Source: a virus
Virus record (IMG/VR): IMGVR_UViG_3300042518_000188
Location: 1 to 24,806 of that record
DNA length: 24,806 nucleotides
Reading direction: 5' to 3' (one strand)
In this document: one piece after another, positions 14,993 through 21,515 of the stretch
How positions within the stretch are numbered: the stretch's first letter is position 1
How the letters are laid out: each line of letters opens with the position of its first letter
Made by a program: the position numbers and the translations under genes
Notes under the pieces: generated by a model
What the model was told of the DNA's origin: nothing
What the model saw: the letters and a program-made list of their open reading frames with translations, nothing else
Database searches by the model: none

Positions 14993-16611
14993 TGGCCGTT
15001 CAATATACACCCATTCCTGAGTTTCAGGTTCCTAATATTAATTTTCTTGGTGCTATGGCGCAGGGCGAAGCCTCGCGATTGCAAGAAATTCAAGCCGCCA
15101 AAGCTGCGCAGGCTATGGAGTTGCAAGGCAGAGCCGCGCAGCGTCAGGAAGAAGAATCGGCGCTTAATGCCAGAACAAAGCTGCAAGAGCTTAATGAAAA
15201 GATCCGTAAACTGGCCTTGTCTCGATTAGACATGATCCCTGAAGGGGACCAAGAAAATTATCTTAAGACAATCGGCGAATTTAAAGACATTTTTCCGTCC
15301 GAATACGAAGTATTGTCTAAGCGTAAATGGGATGCTGACACTCGCAAAATGGTGTTGTTGACGCCGGAGCAGCAATACGCGCAGGCTAAACCTGTCTACA
15401 AAGAATACGGCGGCGAAGTTTATAAAGAGACGCCACAGGGGCTTGAGCCCGCGCCTATTCTGCCAGTTGGCGGCGGTCGTGGTCAGGCCGGCGCATTTAA
15501 CGCCGCGTCAGTTGCTGCGCCGGCCGCGCCTACGAACATAATTGAACAGGCTAAGCAGGGCGTCGCTCGTGTCGAAAGCGGCGGTAATTACGGTGCTATT
15601 GGCCCGGCAGTTAAGCGCAAAGACAGCGTTGACCATGCTTATGGCAAGTATCAGGTCATGGGCGCAAACATCCCGTCATGGACCAAGCAGGCGTTAGGCA
15701 AGAGTCTAACCCCGCGAGAATTTTTAGACGATAAAGACGCGCAAGAAGCCGTTTTTGAAGATCAGTTCAAGCGCAATATCGCTAAATACGGTTCGCTTGA
15801 AGACGCAGTATCGGTCTGGTTTTCAGGACGCCCGCTTGCGCAAGCTACGAAAGCCGGCGCTCGTGACGTGAATATGGGCGTTCAAGATTACGTCAGTAAA
15901 GTTATGGGTGGCGCTGTCGGTCCTTATCAGACCGCCAAAACTGCGCCAATGACAGGCGAAGCTCCGTCGCTGCGCAATGTCCCGGTCAATGCGTTTACGT
16001 CGGAAATTGCACCAACTAATACTTTTGCGGCGCAGGCCGCCCCAGCGCCTCAAGTTGATATTTCCGCCGGACTTACTCAGCCGCGTCCACAAACGCCTAT
16101 ACAACCTTTGACTGTTGGAACTAAAGTTCAAGTAAAGGGCCAGAGCGATGTTGATAGCACGCTTGGCAAAATGCTGGAAAAATATAACCGTCTTGATGAA
16201 TTGAAGGCTATTCCAAGTTCCGAGCGTGGGTTTTTAGAAAATCTTGGGGCTTACACTGCTGGCACGACGGCAGGCCAAGAAGTTGAAAAGATACGTGCTA
16301 CGCCGGCGCAACGTGAACGTAATGAGTTGAAATCGCTGCGCCGCCTGCTGTTGAAAGATTTGATGAAAGCGACGGGCGCAAGCGCCAAAGAGCTTGACTC
16401 CAACTTTGAGCTTAAAAGCGCTTTGGAGTCGTTGTCCGACGAAACTATGGACATTGATTCCGTTCGTCGCATCATGGCGGATCTGTCCGCGCGATATGGC
16501 GGCGGTGGCGTTGCAGCGCCCAAAGAAAAGCCTGCGGCGTCAGCTCCTCCTGCTGTTTCGGCAAATGCGCCGCGTGTGATTGATTTTAGTCAGCTTCCTA
16601 AGAGGCGATAA
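14992..16611 (+). CDS. Ejection protein with lytic transglycosylase domain (gp20 position)
   Basis: The 539-aa protein has a charged helical N terminus (about residues 25-90), a Pro/Ala linker, and a compact domain from about residue 180 to 310: GVARVESGGNYGAIGPAV, then YGKYQVMGANIPSW, then LTPREFLDDKDAQEAVFEDQF and VWFSGRPLAQA. ESGGNYGA with E195 as the likely acid/base and AYGKYQVM matches lysozyme-like lytic transglycosylases carried in virions. It would cut peptidoglycan locally during DNA entry. A second linker follows, then a helical C-terminal domain (residues about 380-510). P22 gp20 occupies this position but has no such enzyme domain that I know of. TAATG junctions lie on both sides. 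Confidence 0.82.
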   Translation: MAVQYTPIPEFQVPNINFLGAMAQGEASRLQEIQAAKAAQAMELQGRAAQRQEEESALNARTKLQELNEKIRKLALSRLDMIPEGDQENYLKTIGEFKDIFPSEYEVLSKRKWDADTRKMVLLTPEQQYAQAKPVYKEYGGEVYKETPQGLEPAPILPVGGGRGQAGAFNAASVAAPAAPTNIIEQAKQGVARVESGGNYGAIGPAVKRKDSVDHAYGKYQVMGANIPSWTKQALGKSLTPREFLDDKDAQEAVFEDQFKRNIAKYGSLEDAVSVWFSGRPLAQATKAGARDVNMGVQDYVSKVMGGAVGPYQTAKTAPMTGEAPSLRNVPVNAFTSEIAPTNTFAAQAAPAPQVDISAGLTQPRPQTPIQPLTVGTKVQVKGQSDVDSTLGKMLEKYNRLDELKAIPSSERGFLENLGAYTAGTTAGQEVEKIRATPAQRERNELKSLRRLLLKDLMKATGASAKELDSNFELKSALESLSDETMDIDSVRRIMADLSARYGGGGVAAPKEKPAASAPPAVSANAPRVIDFSQLPKRR

Positions 16612-18182
16612 TGGACGTTCGACTTCCTGATGGCACGATTGTCCAAAATGTGCCTGATGACATAACGCAGGAAGACTTGATGGAGCGCGTCGGCATGGCG
16701 CAGCAACCATCAGAAGGCATGACTGGCCGCCGTGCGGCTGAAGTTGCGGGAAGCGCTGTTGCGCCTATCGTGGCGGCGGCTGGACTTGGTGGTATAGTCG
16801 GCGGTCCGGTCGGCGCGCTGGCGGCTCCCGCCGCGCTCGGCGTCGCTGATCTGGCGACAACGCTATATAACGTCGCGGCTCCGCGTTTTGGTGGGCAGCC
16901 TGTTCGCACACCGTCTGAAATTGCGCGGGGCTATTTGACGCCTGAATCATTTCAACCACGCACGCAGGCCGAACAGCTTTTAGCCGCTGCGGCTGAAGGC
17001 GGTGCGGGTGCGTTGACTGGCGGTGGCGCGGCTAATGTTCTTGCCAAACGCGCAGCGCCAGGGCTCGTACGTAATGTTCTGGCCACGATGGGCGAGCGTC
17101 CGTTCGTGCAGGCTGGCGCAGGTGCTGGAGCGGCGGCGGCTCCAGTTCGTGCTGAACAAATGGGCGTTGAAGATCCGCGCGCTTTGCTGGCTACGAGCCT
17201 TGTCGGAGGTTTAGCCGGTGCTCGCGGTGCGGGCGCTCTACAGCGCGGTGTCGAGTCGGGCGCGGCGGCGGCGCAACGCGGCGTCATGGGCGCGTTTGGC
17301 AAGCCGCCAACGACAGAAGCTCTCGGAGAACGAGCAGCGCAGTCGTTTGAGCGCGCCACGTCGCTTGGCGTGCAGTATGATCCGACGGCGTATCAAAAGT
17401 TTGCTTCGGGACTTGAGACTGACTTGAAGGGCTACGACCCGGATTTCAGCAAGTTTGCCGACGTTAAAGTCGCGATTAACAAGCTGAAGGATCTGGACAG
17501 CCAGCCGTTGACGATTGAACGTCTACATAATGCTCGACAGATGCTAGGCGTTCTGCGCGGCGATAGCGAAAAAGACGTGCGCCGTATGGCCGGCATTCTT
17601 ACGGACAAGTTGGACAGTTTTATCACGAACGAAAAAAATGCTGTTGGCGCGGATGCTAAAGAAGCCGCCGACGCTCTTATGTCCGGCATTAAAGATTATA
17701 AGTCGATGAGTAAGAGCGCTGAGATAGAGCGCTTAATTGAACGCGCTGATTTATCTGGTGGATCGGCCGAAAATATTCAATCGCAATTCCGTTCTGTCGC
17801 CAAGAACGAAGGACGTATGCGCAAGTTCACGCCTGACGAACAGACAATGATTCGCCGCATTGCTAAGGGTGAAGAAGGTTCGACAATCGCTAATCTTCTT
17901 AGCCGCGTCGCGCCATCTCGTAGCCCCGGCATGTTGGCGACTCAAGCGCTTGTCGGCGGCTACGGCTACTCCAGCGATGATCCTTACGCTTTCTACGGCG
18001 CTGGCGCGGCGGCGCTCGGCGGCGCGGCTGGCCGCGCTGTTCGTAACGCTATGTCTCGTCGTGCGGCCGGCAATGTTGCGGCGATGACGCGCGGCGCTCC
18101 GACGGCCGTGCCGTTTACGCCTACTTATGGTTCTCTTGCGCTGCCGATTATGTCGCAGGGCGTCAACGCGATGGCGAGATGA
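16611..18182 (+). CDS. Large ejection protein, gp16-position, with hydrophobic Gly/Ala segments
   Basis: The 523-aa protein opens with LPDGTIVQNVPDDITQEDLMERV, in pieces PDGTIVQNVPDDIT and EDLMERV, a short N-terminal motif shared by many phage injection proteins. Residues about 43-82 and 120-145 are long Gly/Ala stretches without charge (APIVAAAGLGGIVGG, APAALGVADL), capable of membrane insertion as glycine-zipper-like helices. The centre (residues about 230-440) is charged and helical. The last 80 residues are again Gly/Ala-rich and end with TYGSLALPIMSQGVN. This alternation fits a protein that forms part of a transenvelope conduit. It is third of the three ejection genes, as gp16 is in P22 (609 aa). 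It overlaps the next gene by ATGA. Confidence 0.8.
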   Translation: MDVRLPDGTIVQNVPDDITQEDLMERVGMAQQPSEGMTGRRAAEVAGSAVAPIVAAAGLGGIVGGPVGALAAPAALGVADLATTLYNVAAPRFGGQPVRTPSEIARGYLTPESFQPRTQAEQLLAAAAEGGAGALTGGGAANVLAKRAAPGLVRNVLATMGERPFVQAGAGAGAAAAPVRAEQMGVEDPRALLATSLVGGLAGARGAGALQRGVESGAAAAQRGVMGAFGKPPTTEALGERAAQSFERATSLGVQYDPTAYQKFASGLETDLKGYDPDFSKFADVKVAINKLKDLDSQPLTIERLHNARQMLGVLRGDSEKDVRRMAGILTDKLDSFITNEKNAVGADAKEAADALMSGIKDYKSMSKSAEIERLIERADLSGGSAENIQSQFRSVAKNEGRMRKFTPDEQTMIRRIAKGEEGSTIANLLSRVAPSRSPGMLATQALVGGYGYSSDDPYAFYGAGAAALGGAAGRAVRNAMSRRAAGNVAAMTRGAPTAVPFTPTYGSLALPIMSQGVNAMAR

Positions 18183-18433
18183 TTATGGTCGAATACCAAG
18201 TTCTTTTTGATGTGGCCATTGGCGTCATCGGCGTGCTGGGCGGCTGGACGCTCAATACCGTCTGGGCGGCTGTGAAAGATCTCCAGCAGGCCGACAAAGA
18301 ACTGGCCGAAAAGGTCGGGCAGATTGAAGTGCTGGTAGCCGGGCGCTATGTGACTCGCGAAGACTTTAATCAGGTGCTGAATCAAGTCTTTGAAAGACTA
18401 GACCGCATCCGTGACTTGGTGAGCCGCCAATGA
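18179..18433 (+). CDS. Small membrane protein with coiled coil, holin-cassette candidate (84 aa)
   Basis: A single hydrophobic segment (about residues 8-30: FDVAIGVIGVLGGWTLNTVW) is followed by a heptad-like charged helix (KDLQQADKELAEKVGQIEVLV) and a short C-terminal helix with YVTREDFNQVLNQVFERLDRI. Proteins with this one-TM-plus-coiled-coil plan are frequent directly before phage endolysins and are sometimes labelled holin or lysis-associated. A single TM with a soluble helical domain could also fit an inner-membrane spanin-like role. The start overlaps the ejection-gene stop; a second ATG two codons later (18185) is an alternative. The stop overlaps the endolysin start (ATGA). Confidence 0.75.
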   Translation: MIMVEYQVLFDVAIGVIGVLGGWTLNTVWAAVKDLQQADKELAEKVGQIEVLVAGRYVTREDFNQVLNQVFERLDRIRDLVSRQ

Positions 18434-18936
18434 AAGAGAATTACGACGCCGCGCTGAAGGCGACGCTGCGCTACGAGGGCGGCAAGGTCGATGACCCGCG
18501 CGATCCTGGCGGACGCACGGCCTACGGCGTCACGCAGAACACTTACAATGCGTGGCGGGCCAAGCACGGGCTTAGCCAAAAGGACGTATTCCAGATCGCC
18601 GATTCAGAAGTCGCGGCGATTTACAAACAAGAGTATTGGGACAAGATCCGGGGTGATGATCTGCCGGATGGTGTCGACTTCGCCGTGTTTGATTTCGCCG
18701 TTAACAGCGGCGTCAGCCGCGCGGCTAAGTATCTCCAGTCCATCGTTGGCGTGCCACAGGACGGCATAATCGGCCCAAAGACGATCCTTGCCGCCAAGTC
18801 TTATCTTGGCAATAAGGTCACGGATAAACGACTGGGCTTCCTGAAAGGATTGTCTACATGGGCTACCTTTGGTCGTGGTTGGTCAAATCGAATAAACGAC
18901 GTTTATGCTGTTGTGCGGGACTTATGCTCGCGCTGA
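18430..18936 (+). CDS. Endolysin, GH108 muramidase with PG-binding domain
   Basis: It cleaves the glycan strand of peptidoglycan to lyse the host. The 168-aa protein has the GH108 signature EGGKVDDPRDPGGRTAYGVTQ, in pieces EGGKVDDP and GGRTAYGVT, with E16 as the expected catalytic acid. It continues with IYKQEYWDKIRGDDLPDGVDFAVFDFAVNSG, landmarks YWDKIRGD and DFAVNSG, typical of the family. The C-terminal part (VPQDGIIGPKTILAA, then a basic tail) is the peptidoglycan-binding segment. There is no signal peptide, so it needs a holin or equivalent for release. The last 79 bases are shared with the nested lipoprotein gene. ATGA-coupled to the TM protein upstream. Confidence 0.93.
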   Translation: MKENYDAALKATLRYEGGKVDDPRDPGGRTAYGVTQNTYNAWRAKHGLSQKDVFQIADSEVAAIYKQEYWDKIRGDDLPDGVDFAVFDFAVNSGVSRAAKYLQSIVGVPQDGIIGPKTILAAKSYLGNKVTDKRLGFLKGLSTWATFGRGWSNRINDVYAVVRDLCSR

Positions 18937-19004
18937 GCGGCTGCGCTGACCTTAAGTATTACGAATGTATCGCGCGCGATAGCACATCGCGGCCGTGTAA
19001 CTAA
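18858..19004 (+). CDS. 48-aa lipoprotein nested in the endolysin 3' end (lysis lipoprotein, o-spanin candidate)
   Basis: ATG 18858 in a different frame from the endolysin is preceded by GAAAGGA at the usual distance. The product begins MGYLWSWLVKSNKRR, then a hydrophobic core (LCCCAGLMLA) and the lipobox LSGC with C29. The predicted mature lipoprotein is only 20 residues, with two more cysteines (C37, C47). A short lipoprotein whose gene overlaps a lysis gene in another frame is the hallmark of Rz1-type outer-membrane spanins, although Rz1 normally overlaps Rz rather than the endolysin and is proline-rich, which this is not. The signal peptide is clear; the lysis role is inferred from position. 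It is too short for most gene callers. Confidence 0.75.
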   Translation: MGYLWSWLVKSNKRRLCCCAGLMLALSGCADLKYYECIARDSTSRPCN

Positions 19005-19015
19005 AAGAGGCTAAA

Positions 19016-19192
19016 ATGTTAGTTAACTGGATGACCACGATTCCCGGCATTCTGACGCTGTTGTCCGTGCTGTTCCACGCTTGGCAGACCAAAGACGTGA
19101 ACTGGACGGATCTCCAGAACGCGCTCGTCGCGCTGGGCCTCGTCGCGGCTAAGGACTGGAACGTGACCGGCGGCAGCAAGCCGAATGATTGA
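19016..19192 (+). CDS. Small hydrophobic protein, possible holin (58 aa)
   Basis: AGAGG lies about six bases before ATG 19016. The product has two hydrophobic stretches: about residues 8-23 (TIPGILTLLSVLFHAW) and 35-45 (NALVALGLVAAKD), separated by a polar turn, and ends KDWNVTGGSKPND. The ending GL(I/V)AAKD.NVTGG recurs in small phage proteins near endolysins, from memory. Two short TM segments could make a hairpin holin, but the second is short and contains a lysine at its end. It overlaps the following lipoprotein gene by eight bases. Confidence 0.65.
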   Translation: MLVNWMTTIPGILTLLSVLFHAWQTKDVNWTDLQNALVALGLVAAKDWNVTGGSKPND

Positions 19193-19418
19193 AGGGGTCA
19201 GGTCGCAGCGCCAAAGACTGTTGATGAAACTGCCGATGATCTTGATGCTGGCAAGTTTTAGTGGTTGTGCGTCGACCAGCAGGTGCCCCCCGCTGGTCGA
19301 CTATTCAAAAGAAGATCAAGCCAAAGCGGCCAAAGAGTTACGCGCTCTCCCCAATGACAGCGCTATTGCTAGGCTCGTCCAAGATTACGGCCAGCTCCGG
19401 CGAACTTGCCGCCTTTAG
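19185..19418 (+). CDS. Second lipoprotein of the lysis cassette (77 aa)
   Basis: The N terminus carries RSQRQRLLMK, then a hydrophobic core (LPMILMLASF) and a lipobox-like FSGC with C28. Phe at -3 is less usual than Leu. The mature part of about 50 residues starts CASTSRCPPLVDYSKEDQ, continues helical (AKAAKELRALPND, IARLVQDYGQLRR) and ends near a Cys. This C-P-x-(L/V)-V-x-Y-S..DQ.KAA.EL.ALP.DS pattern recurs in phage lysis regions. An alternative ATG at 19224 would give a shorter signal peptide but has no ribosome-binding site. It would be an outer-membrane or periplasmic partner in lysis. Its last 81 bases overlap the end of the opposite-strand DUF6378-like gene. Confidence 0.75.
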   Translation: MIEGVRSQRQRLLMKLPMILMLASFSGCASTSRCPPLVDYSKEDQAKAAKELRALPNDSAIARLVQDYGQLRRTCRL

Positions 19419-19757
19419 ATTCTTAGAGATACGCGCGACTTTCATGTTATCGCGGCGTTTATACGCGGCTTCTGACCGACTGCCATGCGAAGTTGCATAA
19501 TCAGCGGCAAAAGTTGCGGCAAATAATTCATAGTTAACCGCGTCAATATGGCTGTCTAAGTGATTCGGCGTATTAAATGCCCGCGCATTTTTTACACAAG
19601 CCATTATTATCGCGATTTCATACGGATGAAATTCACGGCCAATCCGCAGCGTCGCCAGATCGGCGGCAAGCTGAAAATTATTCTCTATGCCACCGTAGCC
19701 TTCGCCGCGTTGGTCGATAATATCAGCGGCTTGCGCCAGTAGTTCTTGAGGGTTCAT
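19338..19757 (-). CDS. DUF6378-like phage protein
   Basis: The N-terminal 80 residues match the pattern of this phage family: LLAQAADIIDQRGEGYGG, then NFQLAADLA, HPYEIAIIMACVKNARAF and HLDSHIDAVNYELFAA. The RG..YG and N-F blocks followed by a K.AR...P.H.DS.ID.(A/V).Y end are characteristic; the function is unknown. The C-terminal tail of about 50 residues (after HGSRSEAAYKRR) is unlike the core and partly overlaps the plus-strand lipoprotein gene end to end (81 bases). It is the last gene of the leftward block and overlaps the 72-aa gene by 35 bases. Confidence 0.75.
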   Translation of the reverse strand: MNPQELLAQAADIIDQRGEGYGGIENNFQLAADLATLRIGREFHPYEIAIIMACVKNARAFNTPNHLDSHIDAVNYELFAATFAADYATSHGSRSEAAYKRRDNMKVARISKNLKAASSPELAVILDEPSNSAVIGESA

Positions 19758-19941
19758 TTATGATCTCCATAATGGCCGCCCTTTCTCGCAACATTCTCAG
19801 CACCGTATAGCGCTGATGCAGCCGCACTAGGATTGTAGAGCGCCGGGCGTGACGCATCTCTTCCTCCAGAAGATCTTGCACTTCTGTCTCGGTAAGATCA
19901 GCAAGCTGATCGTTAAGGGTTTTCCATGTTAAGTTCTGCAA
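19723..19941 (-). CDS. Small helical protein of the replication block, function unknown (72 aa)
   Basis: A compact charged helical protein: TWKTLNDQLADLTETEVQDLLEEE, pieces TWKTLNDQL and EVQDLLEEE, then RRSTILVRLHQRYTVLRMLRERA. Similar short proteins (L.EA....L...LL..E.....R...L.RIHQRY..LR..RER) often sit beside phage helicase and nuclease genes, but I know of no function. The basic second helix could contact nucleic acid or a protein partner. Its start lies within the 3' end of the helicase gene (29-base overlap) and its end overlaps the DUF6378-like gene, so all four leftward genes are probably one transcript. Confidence 0.75.
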   Translation of the reverse strand: MQNLTWKTLNDQLADLTETEVQDLLEEEMRHARRSTILVRLHQRYTVLRMLRERAAIMEIINEPSRTTGASR

Positions 19942-21199
19942 GGGCGATTTCCGCTAAAGATTTCTTGTCTTGTAAACTAGACAAGATCCTTTCGTCAATA
20001 GTTTTATTACACATGATGACGTAACACCACACGTCACGCGTTTGTCCGCTGCGGTGCAAGCGGCCGACAGTTTGTTCGAACAGCTCCAGCGACCACGGGA
20101 GTGAGAGGAAGACGATCTTGTTACCGCCAAACTGGAGGTTCAGCCCGTGGCCGGCGCTCTTGGGATGGATCGCCAGCAACTCAATCTTGCCAGCGTTCCA
20201 GCGCTCCACGGCGTTCGGCGCGTCGATTGTTGTAACATTAAATGACCGTTGAAGTTCGGCTAGTTCTTCTTTGTAATTGTAGACGATGATGGTGTTGTCG
20301 CGCTGGTTTTCGTCGAGGATGTCTCTGAGAGATTCAAACTTTTGGCGTCCAAACCACTGAGCAGAGCCTTGGCTATCATAAGCGAAGCCGGACGTGAGCT
20401 GCTGAAGTTTGTTTGTGACAGCAGCCGCTGTCGGAGCCGTGATCTCTTCATGCACATAATCCTTCTTCATGTTTTCATACGGCTCACGATCCTCAAGATC
20501 GCATTTGATCTCGACGATGTGAAGCGGCGGCAGCTTGTCCTTATATTCGCCAGGCTCCAGCACATAAGTCGCCGGCTTGATCGCCTCCATGACCTTCGGC
20601 AGCGCGTTCGGCAGCGGCTCCCATTGGCCGTAATCGCGGTTGACGCAGTAGAAGTATTGCTGTAAGAACGCGCCCTTGCTGCGGCCTAGCAGCGTCTGGT
20701 CGACGACCTTGCACTGTCCGAACGTATCTTCTAATCCGTTCGATGTAAACGATCCGGTCAAGCCCCAGCGGATCTTGAACTGGTCGAGGATCTTGAGCAG
20801 GAACTTGAAGCGTTTGCCGGACGGGTTTTTAAGCCGCGTCAGCTCGTCGAATACAATACCGTCGAAGTCTTTAGGATCTATCGACGGGATGTTGTCGTAG
20901 TTGGTGACAACTATATCCACGTCAGCGGCGAATGCTTTCTTACGTTGAGCGGCCGTGCCAACGGCGACAGCCATGCGCATGTGTTCAGCCCATTTGGGCC
21001 GCTCAACAGGCCACACGTCCGTGCAGACACGCTTTGGCGCGAGCACAAGCCAGCGGTCGCAATGACCTTTGCTGGTCATGTCCGCCATCGCCGTTAATGT
21101 AATCGCTGTCTTACCCGCGCCGACTGGCGCAAGTATCATTGCCCGATCATGGGCGAAGAGGAAATCGGCGGCTTCGTGCTGGTATGGTCGCAGATCCAT
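19913..21199 (-). CDS. SNF2-like superfamily 2 DNA helicase/translocase
   Basis: The 428-aa protein carries the ordered SF2 motifs: N-terminal LRPYQHEAADF (Q-motif-like), Walker A APVGAGKT with K30, motif II FDELTR with D118/E119, motif III LTGS at 147-150, SAGHGLNLQ at 348-356, and motif VI QTVGRLHRSGQ at 376-386. The RxGQ-type motif VI (HRSGQ) is diagnostic of the SNF2 group, which moves along duplex DNA using ATP. The usual DEAH/DEAQ is DELT here. It is compact, with no extra DNA-binding domains. In phages such proteins accompany a VRR-NUC nuclease, as here, and are thought to serve replication or recombination. The first 64 bases overlap the nuclease gene. Transcribed leftward. Confidence 0.92.
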   Translation of the reverse strand: MDLRPYQHEAADFLFAHDRAMILAPVGAGKTAITLTAMADMTSKGHCDRWLVLAPKRVCTDVWPVERPKWAEHMRMAVAVGTAAQRKKAFAADVDIVVTNYDNIPSIDPKDFDGIVFDELTRLKNPSGKRFKFLLKILDQFKIRWGLTGSFTSNGLEDTFGQCKVVDQTLLGRSKGAFLQQYFYCVNRDYGQWEPLPNALPKVMEAIKPATYVLEPGEYKDKLPPLHIVEIKCDLEDREPYENMKKDYVHEEITAPTAAAVTNKLQQLTSGFAYDSQGSAQWFGRQKFESLRDILDENQRDNTIIVYNYKEELAELQRSFNVTTIDAPNAVERWNAGKIELLAIHPKSAGHGLNLQFGGNKIVFLSLPWSLELFEQTVGRLHRSGQTRDVWCYVIMCNKTIDERILSSLQDKKSLAEIALAELNMENP

Positions 21200-21453
21200 T
21201 GGTCAACATCCTCTTTGGACCATAGGCAGGCATAGTTCTGATTTAACGCGCGCATATCAGACGCAAATATTTGTTGTAATGGCGATAATTTACCGCCATG
21301 ACGTTTCAATTCGACAAAATGTGTGGACCCGTCGGCAAAGCAAACCACGCGATCACTGACGCCGCGATTTGATGGCGAAACGAATTTATATGCTTTGCCG
21401 CCAACGGCTTGCACACATTTCACAAAATATTTTTCTATTTCGCGTTCGAGCAT
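21136..21453 (-). CDS. VRR-NUC domain nuclease
   Basis: A 105-aa stand-alone PD-(D/E)XK-type nuclease of the VRR-NUC family. Motifs: N-terminal LEREIEKYFVKCV, GGKAYKFVSPSNRGVSDRVV with D34, then THFVELKR with E48-x-K50, and a downstream LSPLQ with Q60 (S/T-P-x-Q is typical). Family members cut branched or structured DNA, sometimes together with a helicase. The gene is first in the leftward block and overlaps the SNF2-like helicase by 64 bases. Its C-terminal tail (STKPPISSSP) is outside the domain and probably unstructured. The start ATG at 21453 has a weak AAGAGA upstream. Confidence 0.9.
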   Translation of the reverse strand: MLEREIEKYFVKCVQAVGGKAYKFVSPSNRGVSDRVVCFADGSTHFVELKRHGGKLSPLQQIFASDMRALNQNYACLWSKEDVDQWICDHTSTKPPISSSPMIGQ

Positions 21454-21463
21454 AAAAAGTCTC

Positions 21464-21493
21464 TTGACACATCCGTAAAGAAAAGTCTAGTGT
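21464..21493 (+). promoter_or_regulatory. Rightward promoter in the divergent control region
   Basis: A perfect TTGACA lies at 21464-21469. With an 18-base spacer the -10 would be TAGTGT at 21488-21493, which keeps only three of six consensus bases. It lies in the 62-base gap between the divergently transcribed nuclease genes. A small inverted repeat, AGTG-TCGAAT-CACT (21489-21502), overlaps the -10 and could be a regulator site. The -35 is convincing and the -10 weak, so an activator may be needed. Confidence 0.45.
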
Positions 21494-21515
21494 CGAATCA
21501 CTGAAAGGTAAGGTA

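Noticed and set aside
18430-18936. Signal-arrest or secreted endolysin
   Set aside because: The endolysin N terminus (MKENYDAALK) is hydrophilic; there is no export signal.
19261-19500. 79-codon plus-strand frame overlapping the second lipoprotein
   Set aside because: Its composition looks like a shadow, and it is contradicted by the lipoprotein frame on one side and the DUF6378-like gene on the other strand.
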